A stretch of DNA of 64,000 nt from JAVBNH01 sp031551635 (lineage in GTDB: Bacteria; Bacillota; Clostridia; Oscillospirales; Acutalibacteraceae). The notes below the pieces were generated by a model that saw nothing but the letters and a program-made list of their open reading frames with translations, made no database searches and had not been told where the DNA came from. The DNA lies in the NCBI GenBank assembly GCA_031551635.1, contig JAVBNH010000015.1, positions 15,712 through 79,711 on the forward strand, read 5' to 3'. Each line of letters starts with the position of its first letter. Position 1 is the stretch's first letter. A program made the translations under genes and the position numbers. Of the stretch, positions 36,480-45,327 are shown piece after piece.

Positions 36480-37742
36480 ATGCTCCATCCCTTTTTTAAA
36501 ATCAATGTAGTCTTACAAAAACTCGGTGACGAGGCTCTCGATTCATGCAATGATACTTTTAAAAAAATCGACGAAATAGCAGCATACAATCAACAAAAGG
36601 TGCTCAGCGCCTTTATTAAAAATAATATCTGTGAGTCCCATTTCAACACCTCCACCGGTTACGGCTATGCTGACAGGGGGCGCGAAGCCCTTGACCGCGT
36701 TGTTGCCGACACCTTCGGCGCTCAGGACGCGTTGATTCGCCACAGCTTTGCCAGCGGAACACACACGTTGTGTGTTTCTCTCTTCGGGCTATTGCGCCCC
36801 GGTGATAAAATGCTCTGCGTGACCGGCACCCCTTACGACACGATATGCCCTGTCATCGGCATTCGCGGCGGCGGCTCACAAGGCTCGCTCAGAGATTTCG
36901 GTGTCGAATACCTGCAGTGCGAGCTTAATAATGAGGGCAGACTTGATTATAAAGAGATTGAAAGCGCAATAATAAAGCATAAGCCGCGTATGGTATATAT
37001 TCAGCGTTCTCGCGGCTATACCCTGAGGAAAAGCCTGAGCGTAGAGGAAATTGCTGAAGTTTCCCGAATTGCAAAAAAGAACTCCGACGCAATTGTTATG
37101 GTTGATAACTGCTACGGTGAATTCGCGGAAAAAAAAGAACCTGTCGAAGCAGGTGCGGACATTATGGCGGGCTCTCTCATAAAAAATCCCGGCGGAGGTA
37201 TTGCGAGGAGCGGCGGATATATCGCCGGTCGCGCGGATCTGGTTGAATTGTGTTCTTATCGCATGACAACCCCGGGGGTCGGCAGAGAGGTTGGCGCGAC
37301 ACTCGGAAACAACAGGGAAATGTTTATGGGATTTTTCAGCGCCCCTCATGTTACGGGTGAAGCTATGAAAACAGCGGTTTTCACCGCCGCCTTGTTCGAA
37401 AAAATGGGTTATGAGGTTACACCGAAGCCATTTGAGGAAAGAAATGACATCATCGAGAGTATTATCCTCAAAAACCGTGAAAAACTAATCGCGTTTTGCA
37501 AGGGTCTTCAAAAAGGATCGCCGGTTGATTCTTTTGTCAGCCCTGAGCCTTGGGCAATGCCGGGTTATGACAGCGAGGTCATAATGGCGGCGGGTGCCTT
37601 CACTCTGGGCTCTTCCATTGAGCTCTCCGCCGACGCTCCCTTGCAAGAGCCTTTTGCAGTATGGCTTCAAGGCGGCTTGAATTTTCACAGTGCTCAAATC
37701 GGAGTGTTGCTGGCGGCGGATGAGATTTTAAAAGAAGGTTAA
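36480..37742 (+). CDS. YnbB/aluminium-resistance family PLP-dependent enzyme (methionine gamma-lyase-like)
   Basis: A 420-residue fold-type I PLP enzyme. FASGTHTL binds the cofactor phosphate, MVDNCYGEF has the Asp that contacts the pyridine ring, and AGSLIKNPGGGIA holds the Schiff-base lysine. This signature defines the YnbB family annotated as aluminium-resistance or methionine gamma-lyase-like proteins; the true substrate is debated. It is soluble and cytoplasmic. AAAGGA lies 8 nt before ATG 36480. In other Firmicutes it often sits near hfq or miaA and glnR, but not here. Its stop directly abuts that of the convergent phosphoesterase gene. Confidence 0.9.
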   Translation: MLHPFFKINVVLQKLGDEALDSCNDTFKKIDEIAAYNQQKVLSAFIKNNICESHFNTSTGYGYADRGREALDRVVADTFGAQDALIRHSFASGTHTLCVSLFGLLRPGDKMLCVTGTPYDTICPVIGIRGGGSQGSLRDFGVEYLQCELNNEGRLDYKEIESAIIKHKPRMVYIQRSRGYTLRKSLSVEEIAEVSRIAKKNSDAIVMVDNCYGEFAEKKEPVEAGADIMAGSLIKNPGGGIARSGGYIAGRADLVELCSYRMTTPGVGREVGATLGNNREMFMGFFSAPHVTGEAMKTAVFTAALFEKMGYEVTPKPFEERNDIIESIILKNREKLIAFCKGLQKGSPVDSFVSPEPWAMPGYDSEVIMAAGAFTLGSSIELSADAPLQEPFAVWLQGGLNFHSAQIGVLLAADEILKEG

Positions 37743-38429
37743 TTAGTCTTTTTCCTTTTGAAAACAGTGCAAACTGCGGAATACTGCGGTTTGCGTCTGA
37801 GAAACCTGCTTATCAACATGCATACTTCCGAAATACCATTTTTTATAAGAGCACACCTTTGTCAGCTCGTCAAAATATGTATTCAAAACCGTCAGCTGCA
37901 GATTTTCGGTTTCATTGAGCTGCAATAGTCCTTTTATCGTCGCAGGCGGTTCATGTGTTATAATTAAATCAAGCTCGTATTTTGCTTTATTAATATTATT
38001 TGCGCCCTCAAGAAGCTCCTCCTGAGTAGGAATTGCCTCTGCTGTCCATGAATCATTCTCATAAAGAATCTCAATATCCGGGCTTTCACCGCCGCCCATT
38101 GTGAAAACTCGCTGCCCCTCTATATGAAAAACCTGTCCCCGCATCAGGTGAAAAACATTTTCGCAAATTTTATGCACCTTGCCGTTTTTCCACTCAATGA
38201 CAGGATAAGTTTTCAGCAGCTTAAAATTTTCATGCGCGCCATCCACGAAACAAATGGTGTATTTACGGTTCTGCAGGCTGTTCAGAAAACGCTGCTCCTT
38301 CCTGCTGTCGTCCCAGACAAAACCGAAATCCCCGCAGATAATGAGCGTGTCATTCTCATTCAACATTTTCAGAGTATTTGCTGTAAGCCGCTGAGTCTCG
38401 CCGTGCATGTCGCCGGTAATATATATCAT
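37743..38429 (-). CDS. Calcineurin-like metallophosphoesterase
   Basis: A 228-residue protein with the dinuclear-metal motifs in order: GDMHG (D-x-H), ICGDFGFVWD (GD-x-G), DGAHENF in place of GNHE, THEPP, and GSMHVDKQ. It is a small cytoplasmic phosphatase or nuclease of the single-domain type. GNHE to GAHE replaces the Asn that normally bridges metal and phosphate; this form is common in some phage-like and Firmicutes enzymes, so activity is not excluded. AAGGGA precedes ATG 38429. The stop touches that of the convergent PLP enzyme, so a shared terminator is not obvious. Confidence 0.88.
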   Translation of the reverse strand: MIYITGDMHGETQRLTANTLKMLNENDTLIICGDFGFVWDDSRKEQRFLNSLQNRKYTICFVDGAHENFKLLKTYPVIEWKNGKVHKICENVFHLMRGQVFHIEGQRVFTMGGGESPDIEILYENDSWTAEAIPTQEELLEGANNINKAKYELDLIITHEPPATIKGLLQLNETENLQLTVLNTYFDELTKVCSYKKWYFGSMHVDKQVSQTQTAVFRSLHCFQKEKD

Positions 38430-38498
38430 ACTTTTTTTTCAATCCCTTCAAAATGAACGCTTTAAATAAAAACATTACAAATCTGCCTTTGAGACATA

Positions 38499-38527
38499 TT
38501 GACTTTCACATTTAAAATGTTTATTAT
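38499..38527 (+). promoter_or_regulatory. Sigma-A-type promoter upstream of repeat copy D
   Basis: TTGACT (38499-38504), 17-nt spacer and TATTAT (38522-38527). Transcripts would start near 38534, so the repeat at 38562-38638 would lie in the 5' leader of the carboxypeptidase-like gene. Confidence 0.7.
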
Positions 38528-38561
38528 ATTATGTATCTTTTCTTTCTTTGTGTCAATAGTT

Positions 38562-38638
38562 TTAGTACCTTATTGGGCTGAATGCTCAATAAAAAACACG
38601 ACTTGGGTTGAGGGCTAGGCAAGCCAGGCCTATGTTAG
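38562..38638 (+). repeat. 77-nt leader repeat, copy D (divergent hairpin)
   Basis: It ends 31 nt before ATG 38670. The hairpin arms have changed (GAGGGCTAGGC with GCCAGGCCTAT): 9 of 11 positions still pair if G-U is allowed, with two A-A mismatches. The first 49 bases match copy A closely. Confidence 0.9.
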
Positions 38639-38669
38639 CATAATAGTTTTCGAATCAGGATGTGATGTT

Positions 38670-40118
38670 ATGAAAAAGCTTTTGTCTTTTATAATTTTAT
38701 TTTCCATAATTATATCCGTTTTAATGCCTTTGCGGGCGAACGCAGCCTTTGACACCCAGCTGGATTACCGTTCTGACACCCTGCTGCTCATGAGCGTAGA
38801 CGACGGAACTGTGGTTATAGAAAAAAACTCAGGCGAAAGGCGTTACCCTGCGGCGCTTGTCGGTGTTCTCACTGCGATAACTGTCCTTGAGAACTGTCAG
38901 GACATTGAAGCACAGGTAACAGTCAAGAGCAGTGTCACAGCACAGATAAAGGGTTTTACAAGCTCCTCCATGTTCCTCAAGGACGGCGAAATAATTAAGG
39001 TTATTGACCTCCTCTACGGTCTCATGCTCCACAGTGCGACTGATGCCGCGCTTGTGCTTGCTGATTTTATCGCGGGAAATACCGGCGATTTTGTAATTAA
39101 AATGAACGAAACAGCCGCGAAAATCGGCTGTCTTGATTCCAATTTCACAAATCCGCACGGTCTAGACGACGATAATCAATATACAACCGCCTATGACCTT
39201 GCTTTAATTACCCGATATGCCTTGCAAAATCCCCAGTTCGAAAAAATAGCGAAGGTTTACAGCTACACTGTTCCGGCAACGAATCTTTCAAAGGAAAGAA
39301 AGCTATACACAACAAACCTGATGATGAATATCGGTTTTGAAAAAACCTACTATAATTCGCTCGCCAAGGGAATCCGGACAGGCACGACCTCGAAAGCGGG
39401 GCGCTGTGTTATTACGACTGCCGCGAAGGACGGCTATTCCTATATCGGGGTAGTCATGAACGCGCCTCAAAAGGAAGCTGACGGAAGCGTTATAGACTTG
39501 AATTACGCCTTTATCGATTGCAATAAAATGCTTAAATGGACTTTTGACTATATAAAGCTGCGGGTGATTTCAGACCCGAAGCAGACTGTCAGGGAGATAA
39601 AGGTTAACCTCTCCTCGAGCGCCGACCATGTCAGGCTTGTTCCGGCTAATGAAATTACCGCGCTGGTTCCGGCGGGAATTGACTCGGGTAATGTCCAGAT
39701 TGTGCCTATAGCGCAAGAGACAAAAACCGAGATTGACGCGCCGGTAAAAAAAGGTGATATTCTGGGAAAAGCCAATATACTCTACGCGGGAGCGTCTATC
39801 GCTCAAGTAAATCTGGTTGCGGCTGAGGATATAAGCAAAAGCTTCGTAAAGGTTGTAGAAAAATCCCTTATCTCCTTCCTCTTATCCCCCATCTTTCTCA
39901 CGCTTACAATGCTTTTCATTGCTCTTTTTCTTGCATATATTTTCAGAGCTTACCTTAAAAATAAAAAGGTGAAAAAACAGAGGATGGAGGCGAAAAAACA
40001 GAGAAATTATTCTGATGACGTTCAACAAAATACAAAAAAGTTTTCCTCACAATCTTCAAAAAAACAAAGAAGCTCAGACAACGGAGATGACGGTAACAAT
40101 AATTCCATATTAAGATAA
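38670..40118 (+). CDS. D-alanyl-D-alanine carboxypeptidase (S11)-like protein lacking the catalytic residues
   Basis: A 482-residue protein: signal peptide (MKKLLSFIILFSII...ANAA), an S11/DacF-type transpeptidase fold, a C-terminal beta region and a membrane helix at about 405-430 with a basic, Gln/Ser-rich tail. The expected SxxK motif reads AALVG at residues 61-65 (PAALVG where the family has PASLTK), so the nucleophile Ser is Ala62 and the Lys is Gly65. The second motif is SAT rather than SGN, and KTG reads RTG. The fold is kept (NFTNPHGLDDDNQYTTAYDLALI is intact). It is probably a non-catalytic peptidoglycan-binding or regulatory homologue. AGGA lies 9 nt before ATG; yfhO-type gene follows 16 nt later. 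Confidence 0.88.
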   Translation: MKKLLSFIILFSIIISVLMPLRANAAFDTQLDYRSDTLLLMSVDDGTVVIEKNSGERRYPAALVGVLTAITVLENCQDIEAQVTVKSSVTAQIKGFTSSSMFLKDGEIIKVIDLLYGLMLHSATDAALVLADFIAGNTGDFVIKMNETAAKIGCLDSNFTNPHGLDDDNQYTTAYDLALITRYALQNPQFEKIAKVYSYTVPATNLSKERKLYTTNLMMNIGFEKTYYNSLAKGIRTGTTSKAGRCVITTAAKDGYSYIGVVMNAPQKEADGSVIDLNYAFIDCNKMLKWTFDYIKLRVISDPKQTVREIKVNLSSSADHVRLVPANEITALVPAGIDSGNVQIVPIAQETKTEIDAPVKKGDILGKANILYAGASIAQVNLVAAEDISKSFVKVVEKSLISFLLSPIFLTLTMLFIALFLAYIFRAYLKNKKVKKQRMEAKKQRNYSDDVQQNTKKFSSQSSKKQRSSDNGDDGNNNSILR

Positions 40119-40134
40119 AGCGCCAAAGGAGAAA

Positions 40135-42816
40135 ATGATGCCTAAGAAAATAATGAGCCCTTCATTAAGTGAAAATAAAAAGTTTATTTTATCAAAGAGG
40201 ATTTTCTATCATTCTATCGCATTTTTTATCCCGGTTCTCGTTATGCTGTTTTTATATAAATCGAAAAATGTGATGCCTTTCGGGGACAGCTCTATACTCG
40301 CGATGGATTTGCACGGGCAATATTTTCCGATGCTGGCAAACTATATCGAGACCTTTTTTAAAGGCGGGCTGCTCTATTCTTGGAACGGCTCACTTGGCTT
40401 CAACGCATTGGCACAAAACGCCTATTATGCAACCAGCCCGCTGAATCTCTTGATGTTGTTTTTTTCGCGGACAGATTGGGTTACTGTTATAGATTTGCTC
40501 CCTGTTTTGAGAATGGGGCTTGCCTCCCTCGCTTTTTCATTTTTACTGCGCTACAAATTTAAGGATTGCAATGCCGTATCCGCTTTGTTTTCCGCGGTTT
40601 ACGGTCTTTCGATTTATTTTATTGCTTATAACTCCCAGCTTATGTGGCAGGACGCGATTGCTCTCACACCGATTCTTATAATCGGACTGGACAGGCTTAT
40701 TTTTGAGAAAAAGATTCTTTTATATTGTGCAACTCTTTTCCTTATAATGTTTTCAAATTTTTATATCGGTTACGCGGTCTGTTTGTTCACCGGTATTTTC
40801 TTCGTTTTTGAGATTCTGGTGGTTATTCACAGGGGCAATATCAAGGACTGCTTAAAAACCACAGGAATTTTCGCCTCTGCCTCAGCCGCCTCCGCCGCGC
40901 TCGCGGGATTCGTCCTCATACCTGTTTACAAGGCGATTTCCCTTGCTATTTCCTCCTCAATGAGCTTCGGAAACCAGCTAAAGACTTATCACAAGCTTTT
41001 TGAGATAGTCGATTCACTGACACCGGGCACAAAAATTGAAGTTGAGTACGGCGTTCCGAATATTTTCTGCGGTATTCTGGTGCTGCTTTTGCTTGTCACC
41101 TATGTTTTCAATAAGGCAATTCCTCGCGAGAAAAGAGTACTCTTTACCTCTTTTTTCTGTTTCATGCTATACTCCTTCAACTTCAATCTGCTCGACTACA
41201 TCTGGCATGGCTTCCACTTCCCGAATCAACTTCCTGGAAGACAGAGCTTTTTGTTTATTTTTCTTGTTACATATATGGCGTATGAGACGCTCAGAAATAT
41301 AAAGCATGTGCCCTATTACGCGCCTGTTACCGCCGGCGCAATTTTTGCCTCGCTGTTCTTATATATGAGATCCGATTCAAAAATACCGGACTTGCGTGTG
41401 TCGGCTGTCTATATCGCAGCGGCTTATGCTCTCATTCTCATGGTACTCAGCTTTAAAAAGCTGAAGCCTTATTTGCGCACGGGAATAACAATTATCATCT
41501 CCTGCGGGCTTCTTTTTGAGGTTGCCTTCACTGATTACGGTAATTTTACAAAATATGTCAGAACCACAGACGCAAAAGCTTATTTTAACAATGAAGAAAA
41601 AATCATGGCGCTTTTTGAAAAATACTCGAGCGGCGCGGAAGATTTTTCACGCACTGAGCTCTCTTATCATATTACCTTTGACCCCGGTCAGCGTTTCAGT
41701 TTTAAGGGAATTTCGCATTATTCTTCCACAATGCCCGCAAATACTTATAATGTACTGGGGAATCTAGGGCTAGAACGATACGCAAAAAATGTCAGCCGCC
41801 TTTATGAAGGTATGTCGCCGTTTTTGAACAATATGCTTTCGGTGAAATATGTCTTTGACAACACAAATAATTTTACAATGCCGAATTATGAGCTGCTTGA
41901 GAAGGGTGTTCTCGGGAATGTGTATGAAAATAAAGATTGGCTCCCGCTGGCATTTATGGCTGATGACAGACTGAACGAATGGAAAACTAATGATGAGCTC
42001 GGAAGCTTTATAGAAACGCAGAACGACTTTTTTGTGCTTGCGGCAAATTCCGCGAATGATATAATGACTCCCCTGTCATGGTCACATGTGAAGTCCGAAA
42101 ACTCAACCTTTAAGAAGCAGTCGGACGGAACAAACACTATGAGCGCAAATGACACCTCGTCACCATCAAGCCAGTTTTTTACCGCAAAAGCCGATAAAAC
42201 CGGTATACTTTATATTTCGATTTTTCAGTCGACGGGCTCTATCAGCGTCACCGTTGATGGTCAACAACCAAAAACTGCGAGTATCAACGGTTATGGCGGC
42301 TATATCTGTGTGCCTGTCAATGAAAACTCTGAAATAGAATTTACCACAAAAATAAACAAGCCTTCGAAAAGTAATTATCAAAAGCTTTTTATGGGTATTA
42401 TCGATGAAGCGGAATACAGTAAAGCCATTGAAACCCTGAAGCCCGGCGGTATTGATATAACCAGCTTTAAAAACACAAAAATCAAAGGGACAATAACCGC
42501 GAAGGAAAATCAAATAATGTTCACCTCGATTCCCGATGACGGTGGCTGGAGTATTTACTGCGACGGTGAGAAGCTGACTTGCGAAAATATCGGTGAGCTT
42601 TTCTTGAGCGCCAAGCTGCCTGCGGGTACACACGAAATCGAATTCAGATATTCGGTTCCGGGGCTGAATATTGGAATTTTGTTATCCCTGAGCGGGCTCA
42701 TTGTGCTTGTTCTGCTTTATTTATACACAAAAAAACGTTCATTCGCACCGCTTGAGTATGATTTAAAGCTTGCTAGCGATGATAACAGTGACCCATCATC
42801 GCAAGAAAAAACATGA
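40135..42816 (+). CDS. YfhO family polytopic membrane protein
   Basis: An 893-residue protein. After a lysine-rich start come about 12-13 membrane helices (to about residue 460), with the family's PFGDSSILAMDLHGQYFP, NGSLGFNALAQNAYY and NSQLMWQDAIALTPI segments. A large extracellular beta-rich domain (about 480-840) follows, then a last helix (NIGILLSLSGLIVLVLLYLY). YfhO proteins are GT-C-like glycosyltransferases; Bacillus and Listeria relatives add sugars to lipoteichoic acid using lipid-linked donors. The acceptor here is unknown. It is cotranscribed with the inactive carboxypeptidase-like gene. GGAGA precedes two adjacent ATGs (40135, 40138). Confidence 0.9.
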   Translation: MMPKKIMSPSLSENKKFILSKRIFYHSIAFFIPVLVMLFLYKSKNVMPFGDSSILAMDLHGQYFPMLANYIETFFKGGLLYSWNGSLGFNALAQNAYYATSPLNLLMLFFSRTDWVTVIDLLPVLRMGLASLAFSFLLRYKFKDCNAVSALFSAVYGLSIYFIAYNSQLMWQDAIALTPILIIGLDRLIFEKKILLYCATLFLIMFSNFYIGYAVCLFTGIFFVFEILVVIHRGNIKDCLKTTGIFASASAASAALAGFVLIPVYKAISLAISSSMSFGNQLKTYHKLFEIVDSLTPGTKIEVEYGVPNIFCGILVLLLLVTYVFNKAIPREKRVLFTSFFCFMLYSFNFNLLDYIWHGFHFPNQLPGRQSFLFIFLVTYMAYETLRNIKHVPYYAPVTAGAIFASLFLYMRSDSKIPDLRVSAVYIAAAYALILMVLSFKKLKPYLRTGITIIISCGLLFEVAFTDYGNFTKYVRTTDAKAYFNNEEKIMALFEKYSSGAEDFSRTELSYHITFDPGQRFSFKGISHYSSTMPANTYNVLGNLGLERYAKNVSRLYEGMSPFLNNMLSVKYVFDNTNNFTMPNYELLEKGVLGNVYENKDWLPLAFMADDRLNEWKTNDELGSFIETQNDFFVLAANSANDIMTPLSWSHVKSENSTFKKQSDGTNTMSANDTSSPSSQFFTAKADKTGILYISIFQSTGSISVTVDGQQPKTASINGYGGYICVPVNENSEIEFTTKINKPSKSNYQKLFMGIIDEAEYSKAIETLKPGGIDITSFKNTKIKGTITAKENQIMFTSIPDDGGWSIYCDGEKLTCENIGELFLSAKLPAGTHEIEFRYSVPGLNIGILLSLSGLIVLVLLYLYTKKRSFAPLEYDLKLASDDNSDPSSQEKT

Positions 42817-42851
42817 TACAGCGGAAACAATAAGTATAAATAAAAAATAAG

Positions 42852-42898
42852 AATCGGCGGAAAATAAGCTTTACAGTTATTTTCCGCCGATTATTTTT
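42852..42898. terminator. Strong terminator shared by the yfhO-type gene and spoVT
   Basis: A perfect 16-bp stem, AATCGGCGGAAAATAA with TTATTTTCCGCCGATT (42877-42892), has T and A runs on both sides; it suits convergent genes. Confidence 0.92.
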
Positions 42899-42921
42899 AA
42901 AAGTTTTTATATAATTTATAA

Positions 42922-43461
42922 CTATTCCTCTGTTTGCTTACCTAAAAACGAAGCTGCAACCTGCGCGAGCTTAATATCAGTCTGGGAGGCTGAGGAGCCG
43001 CCTTCATTGAACAGAAGAACTACTGAGCCGGTAATGTCGCCTGAACCGATTATCGGATAAGCAACCGCCGCCATTCTGTCAAGCCCTTCGATAGGCATTA
43101 GCGGCTGCGCGTCACTTTCGGCAACAAAGCTTGAGCGGTTTTCCATAATACTCTCAAGTGCGCTTGTTATACGGCGGTCAATGGTATCTTTTTTCGGCAG
43201 ACCGACACAGGAAATAACATGGTCTCTGTCAGTGATGATTACAGGCATATTTGTCGCCCTGTAAAGCACATCGGCATATTGCGCGGTAAACTCGGACAGC
43301 TCGCCCATGGGCGAATACTTCTTAAATATGACCTCGCCGTCCGCATCGGTATAAATCTCAAGCGGGTCGCCCTCGCGGATTCTCATAGTTCTGCGGATTT
43401 CCTTAGGTATAACTACACGACCCAAGTCGTCTATTCTTCTCACAATTCCTGTGGCTTTCAT
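42922..43461 (-). CDS. spoVT: Stage V sporulation protein T (SpoVT)
   Basis: About 179 residues from ATG 43461 (MKATGIVRRIDDLGRVVIPK); GAAAGGA with 9 nt spacing rejects an in-frame ATG 18 nt upstream. Residues 1-52 form the AbrB/SpoVT swapped-hairpin DNA-binding domain (TGIVRRIDDLGRVVIPKEIR). The rest is a GAF-like domain (ATNMPVIITDRDHVI; VVLLFNEGG). SpoVT is a forespore regulator of sigma-G-dependent genes in Bacillus and Clostridium, working as a tetramer. A long upstream region contains a partial copy of the ATACTAATC arm. With spoIVB it marks a sporulating host. Confidence 0.95.
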   Translation of the reverse strand: MKATGIVRRIDDLGRVVIPKEIRRTMRIREGDPLEIYTDADGEVIFKKYSPMGELSEFTAQYADVLYRATNMPVIITDRDHVISCVGLPKKDTIDRRITSALESIMENRSSFVAESDAQPLMPIEGLDRMAAVAYPIIGSGDITGSVVLLFNEGGSSASQTDIKLAQVAASFLGKQTEE

Positions 43462-43504
43462 TATATACATTCCTTTCATTTTCTGCCATGATTAACATTT
43501 ATAT

Positions 43505-43523
43505 TTATCTCTGATTAGTATTA
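43505..43523 (-). repeat. Single arm related to the 157-bp palindrome, upstream of spoVT
   Basis: The minus strand reads ATACTAATCAGAGATAAAT, matching 16 of 19 bases of the palindrome arm ATACTAATCACTGATAAAA. No partner arm is visible nearby; it lies about 44 nt before the spoVT start. Confidence 0.4.
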
Positions 43524-43650
43524 ACTCAGGCAGTCGACAATAATCTTCATGAAATTCTTTATTGAATTCCTGATTATTATCTGTCACTCTTTGGAATATA
43601 TTCATGTATTTATAACTGTTCTTCAAGAAATAATTTACAAATCTCTTGTT

Positions 43651-43680
43651 AAAAAGACACCTTCAAGAAGGTGTCTTTTT
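43651..43680 (-). terminator. Terminator after the MFS transporter gene
   Basis: A perfect 14-bp stem, AAAAAGACACCTTC with GAAGGTGTCTTTTT and a 2-nt centre. It suits the minus-strand transporter, and could also act on the plus strand. Confidence 0.85.
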
Positions 43681-43709
43681 AAAATATTAATTGAACACAA
43701 TGATTTTCA

Positions 43710-45308
43710 TTATTGTTTTTCGCTTTCTTCCAAAGCATCAATCATAGCCTTTACTTCGCTTGAAAGCTCGTTTTCTTTTTCTTTTGCTATGAGTGCGCGG
43801 CGTTCATTCAGCTCAATATACATCTTCTCGCGTTTTTCACCAACCAAATCATAGAAAAACAGCGGAATCATTCTTATGCTTGCGCCGAATACGCTGAAAG
43901 CTGTATATAAAAAGTAAACGCGACGGTAAATGTCCCAGCTTCCCTGCTGGAAGGGCAGCATAGGCTGTGTTGCATCATAATTGGTCCATTTAAACATTTT
44001 TATTGTCATCAACGCATTAAGCGGAGTAGTCAATTTACCAATTAAACCTGTCAGAAGCCCAATAGTGCCGTCAGGGCGTTCACCGGTCTTATATTCAGTA
44101 TAATCTGAAATTTCTCTGCCTATTTCATTTTCCATTACCTGCGAGGGAGCGTTATCCATCGCATTAAAACCCAAAAATCCCGCTAGAGACAAATTAAACC
44201 ATAGCTTGTTTTTCATCAGTTTGACACCTGTGAAATACTGCGCAATCGCCCGAAGCATATCAAGTGTCCTAAAAAATATTACTCCTGTTCTGAACCTGCC
44301 TTTAAAAAGTTTTGTAAAAAATGGGACAAAGCTGAGGCTCAAATAATTCATTATTGTCCAAGGCAGATAGACAAGAGAAGTCAGAAGTGCTCCACCTGTA
44401 ATCTCAAGCTGGGTAACTAACGCCCAGTTATAGCCGCCGTCAGATATCCAACTTGTGAAGAAGGATGCGATAAAATTACGGAGCATATACTTATTCTTCA
44501 AAATATAAAACAAGGACTTTGAAATCGGAGCAGGTTGCGGTTGAAGAATAATCCTTTCCTTGACTCCTATTGCCATTGCAACACTGGAAGCACTACCAAG
44601 TATAAAGACAAGAATTCCGAAAAATGAAAATAATGAGGACATCGGAACATTTGTTATTCCCCAACGGTTTAAATCCTGAAGCGGCATAAATATAGTATAA
44701 ACCAGCTGTCCGCTGATATAACCGCCGTAATTTGTTAAAATACCCATGCTTATTCTGTCATGAGGATTAGGCGACATTAGCGTGGTTATATTTCCCGTTG
44801 GAATATTATAAATAGTTGAAAAAGTCTCCTGAACAAATAAAATAAGAAAGACAAAAATTATTTTTTTTGGGTCTCGCGTATTATTGTTATTAATCAGCAG
44901 CGCTCCTGAATAAAGCAGCGCAGTTGTTATATAAAAAGGAATCGGCGTGAAAAGTGCATAGGGGCGAGCCTTGCCCCAACGTGTCCTCGTTTTATCATAT
45001 GCTATGCCCATCAATGGATTATTAAGAACATCATAAATGCTGATGAGTGCCATTATTGAGGCGACATAAGTCATGTCAAGCTTTAAGACATTGACAAAAA
45101 ACAGGGTTCTGTAGCCGTCTATTCCGCCCAGAAGAGAGGATGAGACTGATTGCAAGACAGGAAAAGCCATTTCACGCGGACGCAAAACAGGAGTGCGAAA
45201 CATTCTCACTGCTACTTTTTGAAATTTTGCCAGATGCTCTTTGTCAATGCTTGCAGCGGAATTTTTTTCCGCGCCAAATATTCGCTCGGTTATTTTATTT
45301 TCAGCCAT
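43710..45308 (-). CDS. MFS transporter, GPH (glycoside-pentoside-hexuronide) type
   Basis: A 532-residue protein with about 12 membrane helices. The first loop GIAYDKTRTRWGKARPYALFTPIPFY is the strongly conserved GPH/MFS_2 signature (DxxxxRWGRxRP). Transporters of this type move sugars or glycosides with Na+ or H+. A cytoplasmic tail of about 40 charged residues ends the chain (ERRALIAKEKENELSSEV). GAAGGAG precedes ATG 45308, which lies 19 nt after the BIG2 gene. The substrate is unknown, but oligosaccharide import would fit the nearby alpha-mannosidase and GH99-like genes. Confidence 0.9.
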   Translation of the reverse strand: MAENKITERIFGAEKNSAASIDKEHLAKFQKVAVRMFRTPVLRPREMAFPVLQSVSSSLLGGIDGYRTLFFVNVLKLDMTYVASIMALISIYDVLNNPLMGIAYDKTRTRWGKARPYALFTPIPFYITTALLYSGALLINNNNTRDPKKIIFVFLILFVQETFSTIYNIPTGNITTLMSPNPHDRISMGILTNYGGYISGQLVYTIFMPLQDLNRWGITNVPMSSLFSFFGILVFILGSASSVAMAIGVKERIILQPQPAPISKSLFYILKNKYMLRNFIASFFTSWISDGGYNWALVTQLEITGGALLTSLVYLPWTIMNYLSLSFVPFFTKLFKGRFRTGVIFFRTLDMLRAIAQYFTGVKLMKNKLWFNLSLAGFLGFNAMDNAPSQVMENEIGREISDYTEYKTGERPDGTIGLLTGLIGKLTTPLNALMTIKMFKWTNYDATQPMLPFQQGSWDIYRRVYFLYTAFSVFGASIRMIPLFFYDLVGEKREKMYIELNERRALIAKEKENELSSEVKAMIDALEESEKQ

Positions 45309-45327
45309 TCATTTCACTCCTTCTATA

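Noticed and set aside
43549..43854. A 101-residue plus-strand frame upstream of the MFS transporter 3' end
   Set aside because: It crosses the terminator hairpin 43651-43680 and then runs antisense to the transporter.
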